The notes under the pieces: generated by a model
What the model saw: the letters and a program-made list of their open reading frames with translations, nothing else
The model's database searches: none
What the model was told of the DNA's origin: nothing
Position numbers and translations under genes: made by a program
Shown: positions 37,224 to 48,883 of the stretch, piece after piece
Position numbering within the stretch: position 1 is the first letter of the stretch
Layout: each line of letters begins with the position of its first letter
NCBI GenBank assembly: GCA_001584585.1
Contig: LSYV01000003.1
Coordinates: forward strand, 2,561,703-2,625,702
DNA: 64,000 bases
DNA from: Gonium pectorale
Lineage: Eukaryota; Chlorophyta; Chlorophyceae; Chlamydomonadales; Volvocaceae
Reading direction: 5' to 3'

Positions 37224-40200
37224 ATGGACGGGCAACACCCGTCCTCTCTGGTCCTCAACCTCGACCGCGTGCTCCCGTACATGCAGGTGGGCGGGGTGTC
37301 ACCTTGCAACGAGGTGACAGGCCCAATGCGTCCCGTGGTCTCAACTGCACTGACCGCGGAGTGTTACAGCCAGGTTACCAGTACAACCCTGACCTTTGCC
37401 CTTTCTCTGCCCTCCGTTCTTGCTGCTTACCCCCCCCCCGCATGGCTTTCTCTTGACAACCGTGGCCCTGCCTTCTGCCCCTGCTTTACAGTACCGGAAG
37501 AGCGTACGCTAGTGAGTGCCGGGGGCACGGTTCTCTGCAGAGCGCAGGGCAGATTAAAAAGCGGGGCCTGGGCTGTCCCAGGCTTGACCGCGCTGACCAG
37601 AGCTAGTTTGCCACTTGCTGCCACAGAGTATGCAGTATATGGCATTGCGCGTGCAATGATGTGAACAATGAGTACGGTACGGTGGCACGGTCGAGCTTGC
37701 ACCCCGGACGCTTTCCCACCCATCGTGTGCCATCCCTCTCAGCTTTAATGGTCTCTACACCGCCTCCAACCCCCATCGATTGGGCCTGATGCTCCTGGTG
37801 ATCCTGTTCCTGTGGACGTTCAAGGCGGGATTCCTGGTCCACACCGGAGGCTCGTACGGTCAGTGCCCTTCACCCGCTGGTCCAGCCATCTGCCTAATCT
37901 TGTGTTGTATGAGCCGTGCGCGGTGCGTGCCGTTCATTCCCGCAGGCACAACTGGCACCGCCCTTGCCGGCCCGCGCCGCCGCAGCCTTTTGCATCGGTT
38001 ACAGCCTCTCGCGTAAGATATGTCGGTATTCCAATGCCCCCCAGACTTTGGTGTCGTACTGTCGCTGTCGTACACTCTGCCTAGCGGCGCCCAAGCTAGT
38101 GAGGCTAGGGTCGTCGCCGGCAACGTGATCACATACTTCCTCCTGCTGTGTCTGCTGCTACTAGCGGCGACGCAGCTTACCGGCTACGACTATGTGCTCC
38201 AGGTGGGGGACCGGTGTAGCGGTGTGGCAACAGCGTGCGGGGTGTGGGGTGCAAAAAAGCAACCATGCCCACCGGGTTGAACCTTCGGCCTGACACGCTC
38301 CGCAGCTGTGTCGCGGCTTGCGGAAGGCGCGCAACATGGAAACCCCCCTATGCGCTGTCATGAACCCAGCGAAGCATTGGGGTGCCTGACGCGCCAGCCG
38401 GCTGCTGCCGGCCCGTGTGACCCTCCCCTCCCCCGCGTTCGAGCGCAGTTGCTGTGTTTCCTGGCGCTGGCGTTCTTCATCGTCTCGCTCAGCACTCGCC
38501 GCGCCAGCGGCCTCCACCCCTCCTCCGACGGCAACGCCACGGAGGGCGACCCCACCGGGACGGCCGACAGGGACTACCAGATTACGCAGGACTTGGTCAT
38601 GCAGGTACGACATGAGGAACGGTACTGGCGCGCCGGCACTGCGGTGTGGGTCTTGATGCGCACAGTGCCCCAGACCGAAGAGCTGCGCCGTGTTTGCTGT
38701 CTTCCTTGTAAGCTGCGGACTCCTGCTTTACAGCACTCTTTGGATCGCAGTATCTCTGCTATTAAGTAATCAACTGGTTCTCCTGACATTTGGGTAAAGC
38801 CGCTGTGGACCCGACACACGCCCCGACAGGTCTTTATCTTCAGCACTCTCCTCCACATGGCCCTGGGTGCAATCTCTCGCCGGGTCTTTCCTCTCATGGC
38901 GCGGCACAACTTCATACTGGTGCGCTGCGCCGTCGGCAAGCGACAGGACCTGGCCGACCCCACCGCGGTGGCGTCACTAATTGAGCTGCCCCCCGGCTAC
39001 AGCCCCGGGCCGGAGCGGCGCCTGGTGGCCTGCCACTTCAACTACGTGGCCCCGTGGTGGGTGGATACCGCAAGGGTGGTGAAGGACATGGGGCCTTGGG
39101 CCTGCGGGAGTCTCAGGGAAAGGCTACTTTTACGCCACGCCCCGACACCCGCCGGAGTGCTGACAGACAAACAACTGGACACTTGCCCTGAATTGGTACT
39201 TCCGAGCATCAAGATGGCATGAGTGGCTGCAGCGTCTCGCCGCCCTGCCTCATCCCGCAGGTATGTGTCTCACATCCCTTGGTTGGGCAGTGAGGACACC
39301 ATCACGTACGTCGGGGAGATCGACGATGCCGGAAACCCCAGCGGCTATGGCGAGTGGCGCGACACACATTGGCATGGCGAGCACCTGACGGGCTTCTGGC
39401 ACGACGGCCGACCCACGGGTCCGTTCCGAAGCCGCGAGACGGGTTCTGCGTCGGGCTTCATGAATCTTCGCATCGCGTACTTTCGCAACCGTGGGGAGGC
39501 GCTCCAGAAGGCAGCTTGCGTGCCCCGCCTGACGCCAGTGAGTGGGAGCTATGTCGTTTTGGTGAGGGTTGCGTGCCACGGCAATGCGGGCGGTGTAGGG
39601 GCGCCCGATAGTCGTTTGGTCGTTACGCAGTGCAAATGCCACAACTGGCTCCAAAGGCACACGCCCGTCTGGGCTGTTGCAGCGATCGCGAGTCTGTACA
39701 GCGTCACCGCCATTTAGTAAATACCGGCTTCCCCCGTTTGCTCGGCAGCTCCAATTCGGGCTGGTGGCCTGTGAGGTCTCGACCAGCGGCGCCTGGTTCA
39801 AGTCCCTGCCCCGGCTGCGGGAGCTGCTAAAGCCAGTGGAAATCCACGACGAACTCATGGAGCTGGCGGCCCCGGAGGCACCCGACGACTGGAGGAGGAG
39901 CCGGACGCGCAGCAGCAACGGCCTACGCGCCTCGCTCGCCCGACCCTCGTATTTTCACGCAGCTGCGCCACTGGAGCTGCGGTCGCTGCCGGACGCCTCG
40001 AGGCGTGGCGGGGCCGGCCGCGGTGGTGGCTGCGGCCTCGCTGGGGAAGCGGCTGCAGGTGCTGCGCGACCTCCTGTTGCAGCGGACACACAATACACGC
40101 CAGGGGACGCAGCGCACGTTGCCGGCGCCGCTGCCCAGGGGATGCCTCAGGGCGGCTCGGACCCAAGGTCCTCACAGAGCTATCTGCACGCACGCGCACC

Positions 40201-43200
40201 GCTGCCCAATCACCGACTGGCCCACCACTCACATCTGAATTCTGTAGCGGAGGCGGAGGCCCTGCAGACGGGATCGGCGACCGCGGCGTCTCTCCTCACA
40301 GCGTCGCAGCCAGTGGGGCACCCGGCCCATCGGCAGCGTCGTGGCACTGCGCGCACCACAGGCCAGCGCGTCCCGTGGGATGGCAGCGTTACAACACGCG
40401 TCCCACAGGGCGGTGTAGCTACGGGCGTATACTTTGCCGGCGTAGGGCAGGTTCCCCGGCTCGTCAGCCTCCTGATGCCGCTTCACCCCGCACCCACTAC
40501 CAGGGGGGCAACGGCCGGTGTTCCTGCATGCCCCGCCATCAGGCCGCCGGGCTCGGACATTGAGGCTGGGTCGGGCTGGTGCACGTCCTCCGCGAGCTAC
40601 CTGGTCAGCCCTGTTACCCCCACGGCGGGCAGCGTCGCACACACGCCCGGCGGGGAGGAACAGCGGCCTAGCCAGGTCGAGGGGCCACCGCTGGCACCGG
40701 CGAGCGAACACGGCCCAAGGAGCCGGTGGTGGCACTGGGGCTCGGCACCAGCGACGGCCCCGGCGGAGGGCGGGCCCCTGCACGTACGGGCGGTCCGTAG
40801 CTTCCTGCGCTCGCTGCAGCCGCGTGAGGTGAGGGGCACCGAGAATGGCGGCCCTGACTGCGGGCGCCATGCGGCGTCGGCTGCTGAGGTTGGGCGCCGC
40901 CCTGCGCCGCGAGTGACCCTGGCCGCGCAACCGCTGGCGCCTGCCGCCGTGCCGCTGCCTCAGGCACAGCCTGCCAGCCATAACAGCAGCGAAGCGTGCG
41001 AGCCGGCCAATGCGTGGCAGCAGACCCCTTGCGCGGGAGGTCCGATTGCCGCGGCAGCGGCAGCGGGTGCTTCGCCTCTCATACATGGACCGCAGGAGGA
41101 GCGGCATGCTCGCTGGCCCTCTCAGACAGCTGAGCGAGGAGAAGCGGAGCGCGAGGAGCGCACGCGGCACTTACACTGTGGACCAGCCTCTGGCAGGTGA
41201 GCTGGCTGGGACGCTGGCTGGATCGCGCGGCGGCTATCAAGGTGCCGAACACCGCTGGTAGTCTAAGCCTCCTTGGTCCCTGCCGTTCTCCCACGCCAGG
41301 GTGGCGGGACCATGGCAAATGGAGGCGCTGCTCTTCGTGCATGGGCTTGGAGTCGACATGCACAAGGCCCTGCGCCACTACGCGCAGATGATGGCGCTCA
41401 GCTGCTTCCCGCCCCACATCTCACCCGTCATGTTTTCGTGGCCCTCCTCGGTGCCGTTGGCTTACTTCTGGGTACGTGCGGCCAGGTCTTCAGCATGCCA
41501 CGCAGGGCGTGCTGACCCTATGAGTGCATCGTTTCGGTTCCGGCTCCGCTGCCTCGGCGGGTCATCAGCGTGGCGGCTGGCTGTTGGGTTGCATCGCTGA
41601 CCCGGCCATGTCTGCTCTTTCCGTCTGATGCTCAGACGACCTACAGTAAAGTCCGCACACGCTGCTATTCCCGGGCCGCATGGCCGGCATGTGTGCTACG
41701 CATATCTTAGATGCGCTTACTCTTCCGGCCGCCACGAACCCAACCCTTTTGCAGGCGCGATACCGGGCAGCCGAGGCGCCCGAGACTGGTTTGGCGCTGG
41801 CGGCTGCGGTGCGCGCCCTCGCCGCCGATGGCTTCCGCGGCTTGCACATCGTGGTGCACAGCATGGGCACACGGGTGCTCGGCAACGCGCTGCCGCACCT
41901 GGAGGCACTGCTTGGGGAGGGGGGCGCCGCGCCCTCATCTGGGATGCGCCTCCGCAGCATCACGATATGCAACCCGGACTATGGCCTCAAGCGGTTCACC
42001 GAGGACTTCGGGCCGCGCCTTCGCGCGCTGTGTCCGCTGGTGACCCTGTACGGCGACACTGCGGATGGGGCCTTGGCGTTATCGGTGGGTGGTCGGGGCC
42101 CCATCGGGGCGAGTCAACAAGCTTCTATCTTGGGCTACTGAGGGCTGCGGAAAAGCCACATATTGCTGCCTGTGGAGTAGGAGGTATTGCTATCTGGAGC
42201 ACGAGCTCAGGAGACTACTACTGGCCATGAAGTGCATGTCCTTGACGGCAGCAAGCTGTGCGAGTGCTGGCATCTCGTGTCGTCGTCTGTCCTTTGCCTT
42301 CATGGCGCACCCCTGTCCCGTGTGGTGCTCTTCAGGAGACGGTCAACGCCCTGGCGCGGCCCTTCCTGAGCGCCCGCCGGGTTGCGCTGGCCGTCCCTAC
42401 AGTGGCCCGCACGGCCGCGGCGGCAATGAGGGATGCCGCTGAGGGTGTGCGCGACGGTGCGGTGGAGCTCGCGGCCTGCAGGTCACCCCAGAACGCGTCC
42501 CAGTCCACCCAACCAGGCACAGGGCTGAGTGAGGTTGTGGTTTCTCGGCTTGATCATGAGCCGCTGCAGCCCGTGCCGCTGGAGCACCAGGAGCAGCGGC
42601 AGCAGGTCGGATCGGCAAGTGGACGAGCGGAGGACGCATTGAACGGGGAGGCAGCTGGAGCCGCTCTGCCTCAGGGCCCAGTGCCAGTAGCCCTACAGTC
42701 ATCGTCCGCTCCTGAGGGCAACCACACGGCTGTGGGCTCGGGTGGGGCGGCTGCAGCGACCAACGCCCCGGACTCCTTACAGTTTGCGGCGCAGTCCATG
42801 GGCGCGCCCGCGCCCGTCGTGGATGGGGCTACTGGGACTGTCGACATCGCCTTGACCTTGGTGGACGCGCCAACCGCCCGCACGACATCCCTCGGCCCAT
42901 CCCTCGCTGCGCCTGGTGCGGCCTCAGCCGCACTGCTGCCGCTGAACACCGCGCCTTCCGGCGTGGAGGCCCTGCATCAGGCCGCAGATGGTCCTGGTGC
43001 TGGGAGCCGCCTGGACCTGGGTGGCGGCGCCAACAGCTTTGCTAACCAGCGGAGCGCTGGCCTCGCGTGGTGGGCCGAGCGAGTGCTCAACTACAGGCGC
43101 CGAGTACGCAAGCCGTTTCTGTATGACTGGCTGGAGCACTCGCTGGTGGGTGCGCTTAGGGGTTGTTGGATCTTTATACCAGTCGGGGCGACCTGTACGC

Positions 43201-44197
43201 GACACGCCGACACCTGTACATTGAACGTGCGATTTGTGTGCGGGTGGAACGACCTCATACGGTTAGGTAGAATTGTGCATCATGACGTAGGACGCCATTC
43301 AGCCCGGCTATCTTTCGTTGGGGCCATTCTTTTGGCCAGACGGAAAAACTTGATGTTCGACAAGGCTTTTTGTCCGGGGACGACGACCTTCGGGTGGGCG
43401 GGTGGGCGACGACCTTCGTCCGCTCCCTAGGCGGGACCCCTTTTAGGGGCTGGGTTTTTCGTTCGAGCTCCCCTTCTTCGGGCCCCCATTTTTCGTTTGG
43501 GCCTGTGCCCCAAAACGGATTGCTTCTCGGAAAAAATGTTTTAGCCGGACTGGCCGCCGTTGCATCGACGGGCGTCAATGCACTGCCCCTGCATAAGCGT
43601 CCTCTCCCGCTGGCTGGCTGCCTGGCTGCCTGCCTGCCTGCGCCGCATGCAGGGTCGGCGCATCTATCAGGTGGTGGACCCCGTCACCGGGCGGCCGCTG
43701 GACATTGACGTAGTAGACCTCTCGTACCTGTCCTCCAACGTCAACGACGTGCGCCACACGCACTTCGCCCTCAACAGGGAGGTGCGTGCGTGCGTGGGGC
43801 AGGGCGGGGCGGGGCGGGAGGTGTGAGCATGCCGTGGGGACGACAAGACGGCCCGAAGCGCGGGCATCGGCCATCCGAGCAGTTGTCATGCGCCTGACTA
43901 GGTGGCGTGCACGCCCCGGTCGGAGGGACCGCTAGTCCCGAGTTCACCCATGCCCGGGGATCATGAAGGACATCCCCGTGTACGCATTCTCTCCCCTTGC
44001 CCGACCTCGTCTGGCTTTGCCGTTTATGCCTCGCCGACCGTCCCTGGCCCCGCCCTCTGCAGATATTGGACGATCTGTGGGAGATCATCGTGCTGGGTCG
44101 CCGGGCGGCGCAGCGCAGCTCCCGCCTGCAGCATGTGACCGGCAACGTGTACAGCATGGCCGTCGCGCCGTACTTCCTCAGCACAAAGCAGATCTAG
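37224..44197 (+). CDS. Membrane protein with MORN-like motifs and a DUF900-type alpha/beta hydrolase domain
   Basis: Fourteen exons join in phase: 37224-37286, 37492-37511, 37743-37858, 37946-38012, 38100-38202, 38449-38604, 38830-39056, 39261-39537, 39749-41196, 41300-41471, 41755-42084, 42336-43145, 43653-43781 and 44063-44197, about 1,350 residues. The N-terminal ~200 residues hold three or four hydrophobic segments (LMLLVILFLWTF, ITYFLLLCLLLLAATQL, LLCFLALAFFIVSLS, VFIFSTLLHMALG). A MORN-like stretch follows (TYVGEIDDAGNPSGYGEW, GFWHDGRPTGPF), then about 400 residues of low complexity. The hydrolase has LLFVHGLGVDM, FSWPSS, the nucleophile elbow VVHSMGTRVLG (Ser about 919), LYGDTADGALALS and, after a 200-residue insert, DVVDLSY with the likely catalytic His in DVRHTHF. 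DUF900 proteins are predicted esterases or lipases; the substrate is unknown. The fourth to sixth exons are the least certain, and the second exon is only 20 bases long. Confidence 0.8.
43250..43560. other. Compositionally odd segment inside a DUF900-gene intron
   Basis: The intron after 43145 contains runs such as AAAAAC, CTTTTTG and GGAAAAAATG plus a partial direct repeat of GACGACCTTCG (about 43381 and 43412) separated by GGGTGGGC-type sequence. It differs from the surrounding GC-rich intron and may be an inserted element, but no ends are defined. Confidence 0.35.
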
Positions 44198-45560
44198 CAG
44201 TACACATATCCGGATATCAATGCAGCACCTACGGATCTGGAGCACAAGGCGTGCAGCGCCGTGTCGGCGGGATATGGTACTTTGCGGGACAGCTTGCTCA
44301 CTTCTGCGTGCATGGGGTCTTCTCGTATGAATGTTCTATAGCATGGGGTGCGCGTGTTGCACCAAGACGACCATGACCTGAGGTGCCGCGCGAGCGACCC
44401 GAGAGGTTCTGCTGTTTCAAGGCGGAGCCCACAGCGTGTTGCTTGACCGCTTGTTCCCGTATGTGGGCCTGTCGACTGGTATGTGCTTTATGCCGTGGTT
44501 GGGACCGGCTCCGGGATGGCGCAGCGTTAGTCACTCCACAGTCCTGATTGGACTTGTTGGGTGGCGGGCCTCTATTGTGCACTGCCCGTGTGCGTGTTCT
44601 GCATACCCTGCCAACGGCCCGTGACTGTGTTAAGCATTATGCCACGGTTTAATTGCTTGGTCTGTCTGCTGGTGCTGCCTTGCTGCCCGTACTCTCTCCT
44701 CGCAGTAACTTACCGATGGCAGGCCGGGTTCCCCAGCATCGGGGGTACTATGACGAAGTCTCTCTTGAGTGTGCTGCACGTGCTAGCTTCTTCCACCTGC
44801 GTCATCGTGTTTAGGCTTTCATTGCAGGCTGGGACTGAGGGCTGACCAAGCCCCTGAACGTGCGCTGACGCATATTGTGTGACATGTGTGTTATACACCG
44901 TACGAGGGACTGTACACTCCTGCGCGGTTTGCAAGGGGACCAGACGCTGGGCGAAGTAGATCGATGCAGCGAGATAGAGCATCCGAATTTATCTGCTCGC
45001 TCAACAAGCGGGGCCCAGCGCAGCAGATAGCGGCGAGGATACTGGATGGTGGGTGGATGGGCCGTGTGCCCTTGAGACCAGGGTGCCCTGTGCCCTTGGC
45101 TGAGGAGCCATAGCCATAGCCAGGCACCTTGTAACACACCAGGACTTGCGTGCATTCTTCGCACCTCCCATCATGCCCCGAAGAAACGTCGACTGCCCCT
45201 GGTTGGTCACATGCAACATCTCCACCACCTCTTCACACCAGCCAGACGAGCCCACCACGTTTATGCAGTCTGGAACTTGCGTTCAGAGCTGTCGGTAACA
45301 GGCACCACAGCATCCAAGTGGATATCACTACATCAGGCCACCAGCCCGCCTCCCAGCGGAAAACGCCGCCAGCGACGGTGTACCGGGTACGAAGCCTATA
45401 GATCTTTGCCGGGTGATGCCCACACGCCTAATGCCCTCCTACTTCCTGGTCAGACTAACGTTCCTACAAAGCACTTGTCGAATGCACGGCATCGCACCAG
45501 GGTACGTGCCGCCGTCCGCCAGTCCTTGCCACGCTCGGCTGATGCATGCCACCCACCATC
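44198..45560. other. Intergenic, no supported gene
   Basis: This lies between converging 3' ends of the DUF900 gene (plus) and an unrecognised gene (minus). The open frames are short and hydrophobic or arbitrary; nothing is supported. Confidence 0.45.
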
Positions 45561-47634
45561 CTAGCCGGCGCTGCGGCTGGGTCGTACCACAGGGCCAGAA
45601 CGATTGTCGCCACCGCCACCGTCCCGACCCCGGCGCTTGGGCGCGGAGACCGCTTGGCCATGCTCTTTGAGGACCTACAGGCAGAGCCAGGCGGGAACTG
45701 GCATTCTGAGAGACACGACAGCAAACCGCCACCAGCCGTATGCGTGTAGCTCTCAGAATCCGTCAAAGCGATGTGCTGTGCAGAGGGAAAGCGTGCTGCA
45801 TGAAGCCATGTTCGGGGTAGCCCGGAGCAGTCTAAGCCTCATCCCCGTATCACCAACAAAGCGAACTGCCCTCGAAGCGCACGCCGCCCGACTACAGCCC
45901 CCGTGCCCAGCCCCCCTTCCCGCATACCTTGTCCACCATGCTGGGGGCCACGAAGGCCGTCTTGGGTCCGTCCAGGGTGTGCAGGCTGGCGGGGCGGCGG
46001 GGCACCGGGGCAGCACCGGTGGAGTGGTGGGGGCGATTCTGAGCAAACCGAGTTTGGGGGCACGTACGAGCTGCACCGGAGCCTGCATCCTGGTGATATG
46101 CGGCCAGGTGTGCCTCTTGGCCAGGTGTGCCTATTGGCCAGGTGTGCCTTCATATGCCCCTGCACACCCCACGTACCGCAGGACGGGCCACGACGCGTAA
46201 TCTGGGAGCTCCACCAGCTGACGCCCAGCCCCCCATGTCGACTTGTCTCCGGCCTGTGAGCCGCCTTCTTGTGGCCCCGAGCTGTCGCTTGCAGCACCCG
46301 CCGCGTCTCCATCAGCCTTGCTGGCGCCCGTGCCGCCCGCCCTGCCACCCGCGCGTGCGCCTGGCGACTTGGGCTGCTGGGAGAGCGCCTGCGGTGGCGG
46401 AGTAGAAGGAGTCTAGTGAAGTCAAGAGAGTTGGGAGCAAGGTAAGCAGGTTACAGGTTACAGGTTACGCGTCCGTCAAAGCCAGGGGGGGCCTGGACGA
46501 AAGCGGAAGGCGAGGCGAGGCACGTGGCGTGGCCGACTACATGTGCATGACCGGCTCCCCGGATATCGTGCTATCCCGCTCTACCGAATGGATGAGTGAC
46601 CGCTGATTCGAGGGAGGCCAATCCTGGGGCTACGTGCTATGCTGCCCCGCCGCCCTACAGCCTCACGCGGAATGCCAGGGCTCTGCAGTCGAAAGGGGCA
46701 CTGTTCAACCACCAGCTGCCGTCCCGCGCAGCGACAGGCACGGGCGCACACACACCCATGGGACCTTGCAGGACGAGCCCACTGACGGCATCGCACCCGC
46801 ACGCACACCACTGCCAACCGGGTTGATGCAGCCGTGCGACGCCACTTTCCACGGACGAAAGGCACTGGCCAATCCCCACCCACCGCTCCCATTCCCCGCA
46901 TTTGCCCAATGTGTACACCCCTGGCGCCGGCCTGACCGTGCGCCCGCCCACAGCCGGACGCATGCCTGCTAACACACATCTGCCTACCGTACCCACGACA
47001 CGTGCCCGTCCACTCACCCACCGGCTTTTGAGACATGTCCATGGACTCTTGAGACACCTGCTGGGACAGCTCCATGGGGTCGGCCTCGGGCTCGGAATCG
47101 CCCTCAGGGCCGGCCTCCCGCTGGCGCTCGGGCGTGTCTTGGTCGCCGCCCTTCCCGTCGCGCACGTCCAGGCCCCCGCCCCGCTCGGCCACCTCCAGCA
47201 GCTGGGCGGCGGCCTCCAGCCGGGAGCGACTGCTGGGCGGCACCGGTTGGCCTACGGCAGCGTGGTGCGGAGCACGGGACCGGCAATCAAGCAAAGCAAG
47301 ACAAGGGAGGCGCTGGTCCTACGTTGTGCAGCCTGGCCCCTGGCCACGGGCGTGCTGGGTATGGCACGCCGCCAAACCCTTCCCAAGCTGCCCGGCCTCC
47401 TGCTAGCTGGACCAATCCCCTAGCTAAAACCCATCATCCGACAGCCACACCAGGCTGCAACATGTCCTCGGTTTGCGCCAGCTCCCAGCGGGGTAACGGG
47501 TCTAGGTTGCCTTCCCTACCATGGGCGCCTCACCCCCCTCAAGCGCATCCGCGTCTCCCATTCCGCATACTCGCGACCGCAGCCTCACCTGCACCCGTGA
47601 AGAGCTGGTACTTGATCTTCTGAAGGTCGTCCAT
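45561..47634 (-). CDS. Unrecognised 219-residue protein, low-complexity centre
   Basis: Five exons join in phase with good GT-AG sites: 47634-47589, 47251-47022, 46388-46177, 45985-45928 and 45674-45561. The product starts MDDLQKIKYQLFTGAG, continues with a helical RSRLEAAAQLLEVAERG, an acidic Gln/Glu/Pro-rich piece (SQQVSQESMDMSQKP), a Gly/Ala/Ser-rich linker, then the better-conserved-looking QLVELPDYASWPVLRLHTLD with KTAFVAPSMVDKVLKEHG, and a basic tail (SAPKRRGRDGGGG). No signal peptide or membrane segment is present. The basic tail and mostly disordered composition would fit a nuclear protein, but that is a guess and I name no family. It is divergent from the histidinol-phosphate aminotransferase gene across 1.25 kb. 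Confidence 0.7.
46102..46150. repeat. 17-bp tandem repeat, about three copies, in intron
   Basis: The unit GGCCAGGTGTGCCTCTT repeats nearly three times with one substitution, inside the third intron of the minus-strand 219-residue gene, just beyond its splice donor. Confidence 0.85.
46447..46468. repeat. 7-bp tandem repeat, three copies
   Basis: CAGGTTA repeats three times within the second intron of the 45561-47634 gene. No function is evident. Confidence 0.7.
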
Positions 47635-48883
47635 GGGCGGTGACGGCCCTTGGGTGTGCTCGGAGCCTGCTTAAGCCGGGGCCACCGGGGAGTGTATGTC
47701 AAGCAAATTAAGTGCGTGTCGTGAAGAGGGAAGCTACACGTGGCTTGTGCGCTCGGCACCACTGCGCCGGTGGCGCCGGGACCGCATACAGCTGGCGCCC
47801 GCTGGCCATGCCCATATCTTGGTTGTTGTATAATGCACTCGCGCACGCAGTTGCGGGCATGAGACGTGCAGCGCGACTGTCAGGCCGGACTCCTGCCTCC
47901 GGCGACTCCTGAAGTAAGCAGTCGGCGACCCCCGGGTCGGCGACAGCTGCAGCACGCTCCAAGTTCACACGATACAGTCTTACCTCCCTGATCCTTGGAA
48001 GCTCCGGGGAGGCCTACCAAGGGGCGACTGTCGACGTCTTGGTGGCTCTCCTTATTGCCTCCTACAGCGCTTGGCTTCATGTTTGCTTGAAGGGCCGAAT
48101 TTAAGTAGTACAGAAGCTCGATAGCAAGTGTGCCTGTATGGGTCGTAATCCAAATCTTACAAATTTGCAGGCCCAACCAGTTTGACACGGCAGGTCTAAA
48201 TTGCCCTTACATGCATGGCCCTTGCGCCGCACTGCGGCGCGTCGACTTCCCGGAACATCCCTATTCGTTGGCTACGGCACACATCGCCGGAGCGCGGGCA
48301 AAGATACGACACGGTGAGCTACGGAATAAAGTCACCCTTGAAGGCATGCGAATCCCTTACAACGCTTCAACGGCTGCGAGGCACAACTGGACCGCAAACC
48401 TGGGGACCTCCCTGACCGCAACAAGGCTGGAGACGGTGCAAGGAACCATGGAGAAACAGGGCAGGGGACTGGTTGGCCCAGCCGTTGTTGCTGGACACGC
48501 TGGTCCACAGGACAGATGCAACAGATGCACTGCAGGCGCACCGGTATGATTAAGGGAAAACCTCTGACAGAAGCCTTGTACATGGCAGCCGCCATTCCAC
48601 CCTGTAATTCGGCAGCCAGACATACAACCGACCACTTGACAGAACAACTCGCATGATGTCTTCATTGGGCACTTGGGACTTGAGGGTTGAAAGGGCAGAC
48701 AAGCTTTGCCTAGGGCAGCTGGGGGCCGCCTAATGTGTGGGGCGGGTAGGGGACCGTGGCCACTTCAACGACCAACCGCGCCGAAACCTAACGCCCTCAG
48801 CTACCCGATGCCAGGGCCAGGCCGGAGTGAATTCGAATTTGCCTGCGTCTGCCTTGCATAATTCATAGCGTAGCTGCGTAGCC
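47635..48883. promoter_or_regulatory. Divergent intergenic region upstream of the HisC-type gene
   Basis: This 1.25-kb stretch lies between two oppositely directed start codons. The plus-strand frame 48130-48549 and a minus-strand frame opposite to it are open but show no domain. I see no clear promoter element. Confidence 0.4.

Noticed and set aside
40229..41170. 313-codon minus-strand frame
   Set aside because: Antisense of the large low-complexity exon of the DUF900 gene.
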